Shown: positions 52,070-61,772 of the stretch, piece by piece | How positions within the stretch are numbered: the first letter of the stretch is position 1 | Layout: every line of letters begins with the position of its first letter | NCBI GenBank assembly: GCA_964473465.1 | Contig: CAYYPE010000005.1 | Location: forward strand, 178,571-242,570 | Source of the DNA: CALHRB01 sp964473465 | GTDB lineage: Bacteria > Bacteroidota > Ignavibacteria > Kapaibacteriales > UBA2268 | Reading direction: 5' to 3' | DNA: 64,000 nt | Position numbers and translations under genes: made by a program | The notes under the pieces: model-generated | What the model was told of the DNA's origin: nothing | Databases searched by the model: none | Seen by the model: the letters and a program-made list of their open reading frames with translations, nothing else

Positions 52070-53575
52070 ATGCAATCAAAAGTGAGGCAAAAAAAACCGA
52101 GAATTTCAGCCAAGAAAAAGATAGTAAGTATAACAAATGATAAGTCTGAAATCATTCAGTTTTTTGATAATATATTAATTGAAATAGCAGATTTTGCTTC
52201 AAATCTTAAAGTTGATATTTATCTTGTTGGTGGCTCTGTCCGTGATATGCTCTTAAAAAGACAATCAACAGATCTTGATTTTACTGTTGTTGGTGACTCT
52301 ATTTCATTTGCAAAAAAATTAGCCAAAAAATTTAAGACCAAAGCAGTTATATATGAAAGATTCAGGACAGCACTTGTCCCTGTTGGCGATTACAAACTTG
52401 AATTCGTTGGAACAAGAAAAGAAGTCTATGAGCCAGATTCGAGAAATCCAACAGTAAGCGAAGGAACTCTCGAAGATGATTTAAAGCGAAGAGACTTTAC
52501 TATAAATGCTATGGCTTTAGCACTAAATGGAGATATAAGGGGGAAAATAATTGATTTATTTGGTGGAATGAAAGATTTAGAGTTAAAAGTCTTAAAAACA
52601 CCGCTCGATCCATTCATAACTTTTTCTGATGACCCATTAAGAATGTTAAGAGCTGCACGTTTTGCTTCACAATTAAATTTTGATATAGAAAAAAACTGTC
52701 TCGAAGCCATAAAACAAATGGCAGAAAGAATTAAGATTATTTCTCAGGAACGCATTACCGAAGAATTCCTAAAAATTCTTAAAAGCGAGAAACCAAGCGT
52801 TGGATTAATGATTCTCCAGAGGACAGGCTTGCTTAAATTCATTTTCCCTGAACTTAATGAACTTGCCGGTGTTGATTATCAATATGAAAATGGAAAGGAA
52901 ATAGGACATAAAGACGTATTTCTTCATACTCTTAAGGTTCTTGATAACGTTGCAACAAAGTCCGATAATGTTTGGCTAAGGTTTGCGGCTTTAACGCACG
53001 ACATAGCAAAACCAAGAACAAAGAAATTTGTAAAGGGAACAGGCTGGACATTCTGGGGACACGAAGAACTCGGTGCTAAAATGATAAATAAGATTTTTCG
53101 CAGAATGAAGTTACCATTGGAAAATTTAAATTATGTCGAAACCATCATTAGACTTCATCAAAGACCAATGGTATTAGTAGGTTCAGAAATAACAGATTCA
53201 GCATTGAGGAGATTAGCATTTCAGGCAGGAGAAACACTTGAAGATCTTTTCACTCTCTGCCGCTCCGATATAACAACTAATAATCCCAAATTATCCTCAA
53301 AATATCTGAGCAACTATGACAAAGTTGCTGAAAAAATACTTCAGGTTCAGGAAAAAGATAAACTCCGAGAATTTCAAAGTCCAGTCAGAGGTGAAGAGAT
53401 TATGGCAGTATGTAATCTTGAGCCTTCTCCTGCTGTTGGATATATTAAAAAAGCAATTGAGGAAGCCATTCTCGATGGCATTATAGCCAATGATTATGAC
53501 GAGGCAAAGAAATACCTGCTTGATAATAAAGATTTATGGTTGAAAGAGATTGAAAACAAAATTAAAAAGTCATAA
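52070..53575 (+). CDS. cca: tRNA nucleotidyltransferase (CCA-adding) with HD domain
   Basis: This enzyme adds or repairs the 3' CCA of tRNAs. The class II nucleotidyltransferase head has YLVGGSVRDMLL and STDLDFTVVGDS (the two catalytic acids), then RRDFTINAMAL and RAARFASQLNFDIE. A C-terminal HD domain has RFAALTHDIAKP and a later LHQRP. At 501 residues it is like the HD-bearing forms of FCB bacteria. It lies 61 bases after the Memo gene. Whether it adds the entire CCA or only part cannot be told from sequence alone. Confidence 0.9.
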   Translation: MQSKVRQKKPRISAKKKIVSITNDKSEIIQFFDNILIEIADFASNLKVDIYLVGGSVRDMLLKRQSTDLDFTVVGDSISFAKKLAKKFKTKAVIYERFRTALVPVGDYKLEFVGTRKEVYEPDSRNPTVSEGTLEDDLKRRDFTINAMALALNGDIRGKIIDLFGGMKDLELKVLKTPLDPFITFSDDPLRMLRAARFASQLNFDIEKNCLEAIKQMAERIKIISQERITEEFLKILKSEKPSVGLMILQRTGLLKFIFPELNELAGVDYQYENGKEIGHKDVFLHTLKVLDNVATKSDNVWLRFAALTHDIAKPRTKKFVKGTGWTFWGHEELGAKMINKIFRRMKLPLENLNYVETIIRLHQRPMVLVGSEITDSALRRLAFQAGETLEDLFTLCRSDITTNNPKLSSKYLSNYDKVAEKILQVQEKDKLREFQSPVRGEEIMAVCNLEPSPAVGYIKKAIEEAILDGIIANDYDEAKKYLLDNKDLWLKEIENKIKKS

Positions 53576-53672
53576 AAGATATTTTTTCCCGATTTCTTTT
53601 TCATTTCTCGAATGAAAAGCGATAATATATCTCATTTTTTATTTAAATTTGAATTTATTTTCAACTTTAACA

Positions 53673-54833
53673 ATGATAACTATGCTTGATTACTATAATA
53701 TAACAGAACAATTAACAGATGAAGAAAAATTGGTTGCTTCCACAACCAAATCTTTTACTGATAACTATGTTCTGCCCATCATCGAAAAGCACTATTCCGA
53801 GGGAAAGTTTCCATTGGATTTAATTAAAATAATGGGCGAACTTGGTCTTTTAGCTGTTATATTACCATCAAAATACGGAGGTTCAGAACTAAATTATGTT
53901 TCCTATGGAATTGCAATGCAGGAACTTGAGCGGGGTGATTCAGGAATCCGTTCTTTTGCGTCTGTTCAGAATTCACTTGTAATATATCCAATTTTCAATT
54001 ATGGCACAGAAGAGCAAAAAAATAAATATTTACCAAAGCTTGCCACCGGTGAATTCATTGGTTGTTTTGGATTAACTGAGCCAGATTTCGGTTCAAATCC
54101 TGGAGGTATGCTAACAACTGCAACAAAGGCAGAAAAAGGATATGTATTGAACGGAGCAAAAATGTGGATTACAAACGGCTCGATAGCTGATATTGCTGTA
54201 GTTTGGGCAAAACGGGATGGAAAAGTCAATGGTTTCATAGTCGAAAAAGGAACTCCGGGTTTCTCAACCATTGAAATGAAGGGCAAGCACTCTTTAAGAG
54301 CCTCCGTTACTTCAGAACTTATATTTAACGATTGTCTTGTTCCTTTGGAGAACCGCCTTGAAGTTGAAGGTCTTCGTGGTCCACTTAGTTGCCTGAATCA
54401 GGCTCGTTATGGCATTTCGTGGGGAGCAATTGGGTCTGCAATTTCATGTTACGAAACAGCCCTTAATTATGCTAAAACCCGCATTCAGTTTGGGAAACCA
54501 ATAGCATCATTTCAAATTATTCAGGAAAAACTTGTCTGGATGTTGAACGAAATTACGAAGGCACAATTGGTATCCTACCATTTGGGTAGGTTAAAAGAAA
54601 AAAAGTTAGACAGACCCCAACAAACCTCACTTGCAAAAAGGAATAATGTGGATATCGCTTTGCATTGTGCCCGCCTCAGTAGAGAAATTCTTGGTGCCAA
54701 TGGCATTCTTAATGAATATCCGATTATGCGGCACATGGCTAATTTAGAATCTGTCAAAACCTATGAAGGCACTCACGATATCCACACCCTAATCCTTGGA
54801 GCTGATATAACAGGAATTGAAGCTTTTTCCTGA
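53673..54833 (+). CDS. Acyl-CoA dehydrogenase, glutaryl-CoA dehydrogenase-like
   Basis: This 386-residue FAD enzyme oxidises acyl-CoA. The start is ATG at 53673; the ATG at 53682 and a TTG at 53649 are alternatives. GCFGLTEPDFGSNPGGM (FAD and substrate loop), KMWITNGSIADIAVVWAK, RIQFGKPIASFQIIQEKL, and the end HMANLESVKTYEGTHDIHTLILG, with the catalytic Glu in TYEGTHDIH, are all present. The YEGT ending and the GSNPGGM loop are nearest to glutaryl-CoA dehydrogenase, which also decarboxylates. The substrate is inferred only. Confidence 0.88.
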   Translation: MITMLDYYNITEQLTDEEKLVASTTKSFTDNYVLPIIEKHYSEGKFPLDLIKIMGELGLLAVILPSKYGGSELNYVSYGIAMQELERGDSGIRSFASVQNSLVIYPIFNYGTEEQKNKYLPKLATGEFIGCFGLTEPDFGSNPGGMLTTATKAEKGYVLNGAKMWITNGSIADIAVVWAKRDGKVNGFIVEKGTPGFSTIEMKGKHSLRASVTSELIFNDCLVPLENRLEVEGLRGPLSCLNQARYGISWGAIGSAISCYETALNYAKTRIQFGKPIASFQIIQEKLVWMLNEITKAQLVSYHLGRLKEKKLDRPQQTSLAKRNNVDIALHCARLSREILGANGILNEYPIMRHMANLESVKTYEGTHDIHTLILGADITGIEAFS

Positions 54834-54835
54834 AG

Positions 54836-57235
54836 TTAATCCCTTATATCAATTTTCAATTTACCTTTGCTTTGCCTTATGACAATAGTAAATTCAGAAG
54901 GAACATCACTGCCATTAAAATTTGCCGGAGTGAACATTAATCTTTTTATCAAATTCTCAAGTTCATTTTCAAAGCTGTCAGGATTTAAATTTTCATTAAT
55001 AGTTTCATCAACAACTCCAGATGAAGAAAGTTTTACTAATATTTTTGTAATAAAATCTTTCTTATTATACTTGATAATCAAGTTTTCAATATCCTTTTTG
55101 AATGTCTCGAAATCAATAGTAGGCTTTTTACTAACCTTATCTATCGAATAATATTCGTCCTCTTCTAGCCTTTCAAAAGCTATCTCGGCTTCATATCCAT
55201 TTCCACCTCTCCCAGGACTACCACCAAAACTCATTGGCGCAGATAATTTATAGTGAACATTACCTGTCATCATTAATCCACTTCCTCCAATCGCAAAATC
55301 AGAAACTCCGTCGGGCATAGGTAATGGTTGCTTAACAACTTCAAATTTACCGTCAGCTCTTTTAATATAATCTTCAGCTACAAACGAAGTATAGTTTGTT
55401 AGCAGATTATAATTCAAGCCTAATTCAACAATTTCCTTCTCCCTATCTTCATTAGGATAAATGTTTTCATAATCTCCAAGCATTTGAATCTTATTTCTTG
55501 CCCACAGATAAGCCAAAGCATTGCCTTCAACAGTTTCAGCGAATTTTTCAACCGGGATTTTGACCATTAGTTCCATATCTCCACTTTTACCTTTAATTAT
55601 TATCTCCCCTTTCAGTTCCCCTTGCCATTTTCCATAAATAATTATTGGTCGTTCAGCTAAAACATCAGGAATTGAAACTGGTTCTACGTCATAAGTTTTA
55701 AATCCCCTGAACTCTACTTTTATGTCTGTCATAACAGGAGATTTGACATAATTGAAAAATTTCTCAGTTACTTCATTCGAATTTTCAGGACTAATTAAAA
55801 CGAAGGGTTCGCTCATTCCAGCTCTTGCCATCCCCTCGATTAAAAATCTATTGACACTGCTCCCAATTCCAAAGGCAAAAAGATTAGCCTTATTTAGATT
55901 TTTTCTTATTAATTCAAAAGTTTCTATTTCTACATCTACATATCCATCGGTTATAACCAGAAAAGATCTGGAATAACCCTCTTCTTTTGGATAGCTTAGT
56001 GCTTTTTGCAGTGCAGGCAGCAATTCTGTCCCACCGTAGCCATATTCATTATTTATGAAGGCAACTCCTTTTTCAATATTTTCTGTTGTGGCATTTAATG
56101 ATTTATTTGACAGAAAGCTTGAAGAACCAGCAAAAAGCAAAATATTAAATTTATCTTTTTCATTCAAATTGTTTAATAGATTCTTTATCAATCTTTTGCT
56201 TATGTCCAGCGGGAAACCATACATTGAACCAGAAACATCAACTATAAAAATATATTCTCTTGGAGTTATATCTCTGTTTTCGACTCTCTTTGGAGGCTGA
56301 AGCATTAAAAGAAAATGGTTTTCCTTGAATTTGCTTTCATCATTATTTAAAAATTGGTTTACTAACAAACCCGATTTAATTTTATCCCCCGAAAGTCTAT
56401 AAGCAAGTATAAAATCTTTATTTCCCTTATCTTGTTCAGACTCATCAATTCTGATTTTTGCCTGACTATTATCTTCATTAATAAATTCATAATTGATATT
56501 ATGAGTTTCTGATTTAATCTCTTCAATCTTCATTCCTGCATCAATTTGCAGATTTATATCGAATGTATAATAAGGCTTCTCCCCGGAATGTTGATATGGA
56601 GAATTGACAAATTTGTCATTATCTTTTGCATCTTCTTGGTTTTTATTTGTATATCTTGGTCCGACAACAGTAGGATAAACAAATTGATATAAGCCCGACT
56701 CTGGAATTAACAATTCTGTATATTTCAGTTCAATATCAATTAAATCACCGGGTAAAATATTGGCTACATTCATCTGAAAAACGTTTGGTCTTTCCTGTTC
56801 AAGCAAAGAAGCACTTCTGCCGTCCTTTTTTGCTTCTTCGTATGTTTGACGAGCCATTTCTCTTTCCTGAATCACCGCCTTAAGAATTCTTTCCCCAATT
56901 TTCATTTGCATTGAATAGACGGCAGCTCTTGTTGAAGCAGGAAAAACATAAATAGCTTCAATAGTCTTTTTACCATTATTCTTGTATGTTTGTTTAACGG
57001 TAACATCGGCAATTACACCGGATATTTTAACATCAGCTTTTGTTGAAATAAGAGGAAAATTTTCCAGTTCCCCATCTGTTTTAATCAGAAAATATGGCGA
57101 TAAAGTCTTATCATCTTTTAAGACATTTGTCTCCTTTTGATCAGTAATTCCTCTATAAAAAATCATAAACAAAAATACTCCTATGAATAATAAAAAATAT
57201 TTTTTGTATTTTGTTTTACTTGAAACCTTTTTCAT
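54836..57235 (-). CDS. VIT and von Willebrand A domain protein, membrane-anchored
   Basis: This 799-residue envelope protein has a membrane-anchor or signal helix (about residues 12-26), a VIT domain (about 60-180, VTVKQTYKNNGKKTIEAIYVFP and AVIQEREMARQTYEEAKKDGRSASLLEQERPNVF split by a short loop), and a vWA domain (about 315-480) with MIDAS FIVDVSGSMYG. A beta-rich region and a helical C-terminus follow. The layout is like inter-alpha-trypsin inhibitor heavy chains and marine-type sortase-target proteins, but no sorting motif is visible. Its partner is unknown. It is convergent with the dehydrogenase gene, 3 bases apart. Confidence 0.85.
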   Translation of the reverse strand: MKKVSSKTKYKKYFLLFIGVFLFMIFYRGITDQKETNVLKDDKTLSPYFLIKTDGELENFPLISTKADVKISGVIADVTVKQTYKNNGKKTIEAIYVFPASTRAAVYSMQMKIGERILKAVIQEREMARQTYEEAKKDGRSASLLEQERPNVFQMNVANILPGDLIDIELKYTELLIPESGLYQFVYPTVVGPRYTNKNQEDAKDNDKFVNSPYQHSGEKPYYTFDINLQIDAGMKIEEIKSETHNINYEFINEDNSQAKIRIDESEQDKGNKDFILAYRLSGDKIKSGLLVNQFLNNDESKFKENHFLLMLQPPKRVENRDITPREYIFIVDVSGSMYGFPLDISKRLIKNLLNNLNEKDKFNILLFAGSSSFLSNKSLNATTENIEKGVAFINNEYGYGGTELLPALQKALSYPKEEGYSRSFLVITDGYVDVEIETFELIRKNLNKANLFAFGIGSSVNRFLIEGMARAGMSEPFVLISPENSNEVTEKFFNYVKSPVMTDIKVEFRGFKTYDVEPVSIPDVLAERPIIIYGKWQGELKGEIIIKGKSGDMELMVKIPVEKFAETVEGNALAYLWARNKIQMLGDYENIYPNEDREKEIVELGLNYNLLTNYTSFVAEDYIKRADGKFEVVKQPLPMPDGVSDFAIGGSGLMMTGNVHYKLSAPMSFGGSPGRGGNGYEAEIAFERLEEDEYYSIDKVSKKPTIDFETFKKDIENLIIKYNKKDFITKILVKLSSSGVVDETINENLNPDSFENELENLIKRLMFTPANFNGSDVPSEFTIVIRQSKGKLKIDIRD

Positions 57236-57309
57236 ATATACCTCAAATTATTAACTGATTACCAAATATATCCTTAATTTTGTATTATGTTTCAAAAATT
57301 ATTTTTTTT

Positions 57310-57729
57310 ATGAATTCTAAATTGGTAATAATAGTTTTAAGTCTCATTTTATTAAATCTCCAATGCCTCAAAGCACTTGATTCTCTTGAAAAAATATCTT
57401 ACGACCTCGCTCAGAAGCAATTAGATGCTTATAACAGTAAAAACCTTGAAAAGTTTCTAACTGTTTACTCTGATGATGTTGAAGTTTTTTCATTTCCTGA
57501 TAGTTTACTTTATAAGGGAATAGAAAAAATGAGGAATGTTTATAAAACATTCTTTGACAAATCTCCAAAAGTTACCTGCAGATTGATTAGTAGAATTGTA
57601 AATGGCAAATATGTAATTGATCAAGAATATATCAGCAATCATTATTCAGGAAAAGATTTTGAAGCTGTTGCAATATACGAAATCAGGGCTGGTTTGATAG
57701 CACGAGTATGGTTTTTTCCCAGAAAGTGA
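57310..57729 (+). CDS. SnoaL/NTF2-like protein, exported
   Basis: This is a 139-residue protein with a signal-like start (KLVIIVLSLILLNLQCLKA), then an NTF2-fold domain: AQKQLDAYNSKNLEKFLTVYSDDVEVFSFPDS, YKGIEKMRNVYKTFFDKSP, VIDQEYISNHYSGKDF and AIYEIRAGLIARVWFF. This matches the SnoaL/ketosteroid-isomerase-like fold with a nuclear transport factor 2 pattern. I chose ATG 57310 because it opens the signal sequence. The ligand or reaction is unknown. The Cys in LNLQC could be a weak lipobox. Confidence 0.75.
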   Translation: MNSKLVIIVLSLILLNLQCLKALDSLEKISYDLAQKQLDAYNSKNLEKFLTVYSDDVEVFSFPDSLLYKGIEKMRNVYKTFFDKSPKVTCRLISRIVNGKYVIDQEYISNHYSGKDFEAVAIYEIRAGLIARVWFFPRK

Positions 57730-57736
57730 TTATATT

Positions 57737-57756
57737 TCAAACAAATCCTTGTTTGA
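57737..57756. repeat. Short perfect inverted repeat
   Basis: TCAAACAA and TTGTTTGA with a 4-base loop lie 8 bases after the SnoaL-like stop. The stem has no proper T-run, so it may be a weak terminator or an operator of the following gene. Confidence 0.35.
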
Positions 57757-57840
57757 TAGTTTAATCATAAATAAATTTTTAATTATCATTTTAAATAATT
57801 AAATTTGGATTACTTAAAAAATTATTTTAGAGGTAACTTA

Positions 57841-58341
57841 ATGATTGAATGGTTTTTAATAAAATTAGTCCATATTTTAGCAGCAATTTTTTGGATGGGT
57901 GGAGCAATTTTTACAACTGCATTTTTGTTGCCTGCTGTTAAAAAATCTGGTCCTTCATCTAAGGTTTTTATGAATCACTTAATGAAAGATTATAAATTAT
58001 CCTTAGCTCTTAATATTGCATCTGCATTAACTGTTGTTTTCGGTTTAATTCTTTATTGAAAAGTTACACAGGGTTTCCAGTTTATAAGTTTTCATTTTCC
58101 TGGGGGAATAGGATTATTTCACGGTATTCTATTTGGTTTTCTTGCTTTTTTACTTGGACATGCTTTTCAAGCTCCAAACGCAAAGAAATTAAGCATGTTG
58201 ATGTCTCAAATCCAAGGACCACCGACTGAAGAACAATTAACCAATATTCAAAAGATTCAGAAAAGAATTACTATAGGTGGATGGGTTGGATTATCTTTGA
58301 TGTTTTTATCATTGATGGGTATGGTTTCAGTTCATTTTTAG
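57841..58341 (+). pseudogene. Integral membrane protein gene broken by one in-frame TGA
   Basis: The frame starts at ATG 57841 (AGAGG 8 bases upstream), runs 72 codons, meets TGA at 58057-58059 and then stays open in the same frame for 93 codons to TAG at 58339. Both halves form one family-like membrane protein with about four helices: IKLVHILAAIFWMGGAIF before the stop; FPGGIGLFHGILFGFLAFLLGHAF and RITIGGWVGLSLMFLSLMGM after it. The TGA could be a former TGG Trp codon. It resembles CopD/DUF2269-type small membrane proteins. Either a real nonsense mutation or a base-calling error; nearby genes use TGA as stop. Confidence 0.75.
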
Positions 58342-58464
58342 TTAAAGCAAATCTTACCAGCAGCTAAAGAAGACCATAACAGATAATGAATAATTATAAA
58401 CATCAATTTTGATAATTATTTATATATTTGCTGGACTGAAGAATAATAATTTATAATTTTTATA

Positions 58465-59805
58465 ATGAATGTATTAATTCTTGGTGCTGGTGAGATAGGG
58501 TATTTGCTTAGCAGCAAACTAATTCAACGAAACTATAATATTACTATAATTGAACAGGACGAGCAAAAAGTAAAAAGAGCCAGTGACACTCTTGATGCAA
58601 ATATAATTTTAGGCAATGCAACTAACTTTAGCCTGCTAAAAAAACTAAAGATTCATTCTTTCGACATCATTGCAGCCGTTACAAACAACGATGAAATAAA
58701 CATTCTGGCTTCGCTTATTGCAAAAAAATCGGGCGTTAAAACAGCCATAACAAGAGTCAGAAATCCTGAATATATTGCTAAAGACTTTGTATTGAATAAT
58801 TTTGAACATGCTCCTGACTTAATCATACATCCCGAAAAAGAGACTGCAAAGGTAATAAGCCGCCTTGTGAAAACATCATTTGCCACAGACTTTTATGACC
58901 TCGAAGATGGAAGAATTAAAATTGTTGGTCTTAGACTTGATAGATTCTTCGAGCATTATAATGTCAAATTAATTCACCTGACACCGCTTTTACAAAATTT
59001 ACCGATGAGAATTTTGGCTATTAACCGCTCTTTAAAGACCATTATTCCTAAAGGAGATGATACACTACAAAAAGGTGATCAAATCTATGTTATTTTCGAA
59101 AGTAAATATACATCAGCAGTTTTGGATTTTTTTGGGAAAAAAGACATCAAGATCAATAATGCTATGATTGTTGGTGGCGGCCTTGTCGGTGAATACACAG
59201 CACAAGAACTTGAAGAAAAAATCAATGTAAAAATAATTGAAAATGAGTCTTCAAAACTTAAACTTCTTGCCGAAAACTTAAAAAAAAGCCTTATTATTCA
59301 AGGAGATGGCACTGATCAAGAACTCCTTTTGTCAGAAAACATTACTGAAATGGATGAATTTATTGCAGTTTCAGGCGATGACGAAACAAATATTATCACC
59401 TCAATGTTAGCCCGACAGTTAAATGTCCCTCGGACTATAACATTGCTAAAAAAAATGGAATATTTAAAAGTTACCCATTCCATAGGACTTGATACAGTTG
59501 TAAGTAAACAAATTATTACAGTTAATGCAATCAGACAATTTATTCACAGGAGGACCTATACAACTTTTGCCGAAATCCCCGGTATTGATGGAATTGTAAG
59601 CGAAATGATTGCAAAAAAGAATACTAAATTAGTAAAAAATCAACTTAAAGACATTAAATTACCTGAAAATGTCATATTTGGAGCAGTCATAAAGTCGGAT
59701 AATTCGGTTGAAATATCAACTGGTTCAACCCTTATTGAGCCCGGAGATAAAGTAATAGTATTCTATAAACCTGAAATTCAGAGAGAAATTGAAAAGATGT
59801 TTTAA
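58465..59805 (+). CDS. trkA: Trk potassium uptake system protein TrkA
   Basis: TrkA is the cytosolic NAD-binding gate of the TrkH channel. The 446-residue protein has two tandem RCK units, each with a Rossmann motif (VLILGAGEIGYLLSSKL near residue 2 and AMIVGGGLVGEYTAQEL near 233) and TrkA-C domains after each. The length and duplicate design match the long form. It lies 17 bases before trkH. Confidence 0.95.
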   Translation: MNVLILGAGEIGYLLSSKLIQRNYNITIIEQDEQKVKRASDTLDANIILGNATNFSLLKKLKIHSFDIIAAVTNNDEINILASLIAKKSGVKTAITRVRNPEYIAKDFVLNNFEHAPDLIIHPEKETAKVISRLVKTSFATDFYDLEDGRIKIVGLRLDRFFEHYNVKLIHLTPLLQNLPMRILAINRSLKTIIPKGDDTLQKGDQIYVIFESKYTSAVLDFFGKKDIKINNAMIVGGGLVGEYTAQELEEKINVKIIENESSKLKLLAENLKKSLIIQGDGTDQELLLSENITEMDEFIAVSGDDETNIITSMLARQLNVPRTITLLKKMEYLKVTHSIGLDTVVSKQIITVNAIRQFIHRRTYTTFAEIPGIDGIVSEMIAKKNTKLVKNQLKDIKLPENVIFGAVIKSDNSVEISTGSTLIEPGDKVIVFYKPEIQREIEKMF

Positions 59806-59822
59806 ATTCCTTTAACTGCAGA

Positions 59823-61268
59823 TTGCGATATAAAACAGTCATAAAACTTTTATCTGTAACAACATTATTTATCGGAATAATGATGCTGGTACCACTTCCC
59901 TTTTCAATATTCTACAGGGACAATCAACATTGGGCTTTTTTAATTAGTTCTTTAATCACATTATCAGCAGGCTCTGTTTCTTTGCTTTTAACCAGAAAAT
60001 TCAAGGAGGATATCAGAGCCAAAGATGGATTTGCAATAGTAACCTTTTCATGGATTTTATTTGCAGCTCTTGGCAGTCTCCCATTTGTTATATCGGGCTC
60101 GATAAATTCTTATGCCGACGCTTTTTTTGAAACCATGTCTGGGTTTACAACAACTGGTGCATCCATACTGGCCGATATTGAAAAATTACCAAAAAGTATT
60201 TTATTCTGGCGAAGTTTCACTCATTGGTTAGGTGGTATGGGAATAATCGTACTGACGATAGCCATTTTACCATTTCTGGGTATTGGAGGTATGCAATTAT
60301 TCAAAGCAGAGGTTCCGGGACTGGTTGTTGATAAATTGACACCCAGAATTACAGGTACAGCAAAGATTTTATGGGGAGTTTATGTCATATTTACTGTTGT
60401 ACAGGTATTCCTTTTAATGTTTGCTGGAATGGATTTGTTCGATTCCCTCTGCCATACATTTGGAACAATGGCAACCGGTGGATTTTCTACAAAGAATAGC
60501 AGCATAGCCTTTTATAACAATCCCTTTATAGATTTTATTATTATCTTCTTTATGATTATTGCTGGAATAAACTTCTCACTTCATTATAAAATTCTCACTG
60601 GAAACTTTCTCGAAATGTTCGTAAATATTGAGCTCAGGTCTTTCCTTCTGGTAATATTAATATCAACTATAATAATTAGTTTACAGTTGTTTTTTGATCA
60701 GAACTATTCTTTATACGACAGCTTCAGATACGGCCTTTTTCAGGTAACCTCAATCATAACAACAACTGGATTTGCATCTGCTGACTTCGAAAAATGGTCA
60801 ACTTCTTCGAATGTAATTCTTATTATTTTGATGTTTATAGGTGGATCTTCTGGCTCAACTGCAGGTGGTTTGAAAGTTATACGAGTTATATTACTTTTTA
60901 AATTTTCATACAATGAATTGAAAAGACTTTTACATCCAAATGCTATTTCACTGGTTAAATTTTCCGATAATGTAATTGATGAAAAGATATTACTTAATGT
61001 AAGCGGTTTTTTTGTTATATATATTGCTATTACAATTATCAGCACTCTTATATTGGCGGCATCGGGTTCTGATTTTATGACTTCAATTAGTGCTGTAGCT
61101 GCTACAATCAATAATGTTGGTCCCGGATTTGGCAAGGTTGGACCTACCGAAAATTATGGTCATTTTCCTGATTATATAAAATGGCTACTTTCCTTCTTAA
61201 TGATGATTGGTAGGCTTGAAATTTATACAGTCATTTTGTTATTATCACCAATTTACTGGAAAAAATAA
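59823..61268 (+). CDS. trkH: Trk potassium transporter subunit TrkH
   Basis: TrkH is the membrane pore of the potassium system. The 481-residue chain has four selectivity loops, seen as FTTTGASIL, TMATGGFST, TTTGFASAD and NNVGPGFG, between membrane helices. The start is TTG at 59823; the next ATG would cut the first helix, which supports TTG. It forms a unit with trkA. In this system uptake is thought to be coupled to the proton or sodium gradient. Confidence 0.95.
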   Translation: MRYKTVIKLLSVTTLFIGIMMLVPLPFSIFYRDNQHWAFLISSLITLSAGSVSLLLTRKFKEDIRAKDGFAIVTFSWILFAALGSLPFVISGSINSYADAFFETMSGFTTTGASILADIEKLPKSILFWRSFTHWLGGMGIIVLTIAILPFLGIGGMQLFKAEVPGLVVDKLTPRITGTAKILWGVYVIFTVVQVFLLMFAGMDLFDSLCHTFGTMATGGFSTKNSSIAFYNNPFIDFIIIFFMIIAGINFSLHYKILTGNFLEMFVNIELRSFLLVILISTIIISLQLFFDQNYSLYDSFRYGLFQVTSIITTTGFASADFEKWSTSSNVILIILMFIGGSSGSTAGGLKVIRVILLFKFSYNELKRLLHPNAISLVKFSDNVIDEKILLNVSGFFVIYIAITIISTLILAASGSDFMTSISAVAATINNVGPGFGKVGPTENYGHFPDYIKWLLSFLMMIGRLEIYTVILLLSPIYWKK

Positions 61269-61290
61269 ATAGATATTAATATTAGGAACT

Positions 61291-61659
61291 TTACTTCTTA
61301 AATATAAAATATACTGCCAAAATCAGAAAAATGAAGCCTATCAAGTGATTGATTCTGAAGGACTCAGTTTTGAATAATAATAATGAAAAAACTGTGAAAA
61401 CTGTCAGAGTAATTGCTTCTTGCAATACTTTTAATTCAACAAGGCTAAAGCTCCCTCCATTGCCAATATAACCGAATTTATTTGCTGGTACTTGAAAGCA
61501 ATATTCAAAAAAGGCTATTGCCCAACTAATAAATATTATTCCGAATAAATTGAGTTGATTGAGCAACGGTATATCTTTAAATTTCAAATGTCCATACCAA
61601 GCAAAAGTCATAAATACATTTGATGCCGTTAACATTAAAATCGTTACTAAACCATTCAT
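61291..61659 (-). CDS. DUF486 (DMT-like) small membrane protein
   Basis: This 122-residue membrane protein has about four helices. The pattern NVFMTFAWYGHLKFK, ISWAIAFFEYCFQVPANKFGYIG and FSLVELKVLQEAITLTVFTVF is the DUF486 signature; the superfamily includes drug/metabolite transporters. No partner gene is seen and its role is not known. It is convergent with trkH, 22 bases apart. Confidence 0.85.
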   Translation of the reverse strand: MNGLVTILMLTASNVFMTFAWYGHLKFKDIPLLNQLNLFGIIFISWAIAFFEYCFQVPANKFGYIGNGGSFSLVELKVLQEAITLTVFTVFSLLLFKTESFRINHLIGFIFLILAVYFIFKK

Positions 61660-61772
61660 ATATATTTTACTTATTATTGTACTTTAATATTTAATTTAAT
61701 AATATTGATAAAATTATTTATTTTGAAATACTTAAAAAAATTAACTATAAAAAAAATTCTGCTTAAATATTA

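Noticed and set aside
58057..58059. TGA read as Trp or selenocysteine
   Set aside because: Many genes here stop at TGA and use TGG for Trp; no selenocysteine insertion structure or enzyme context is visible. A point mutation or read error is simpler.
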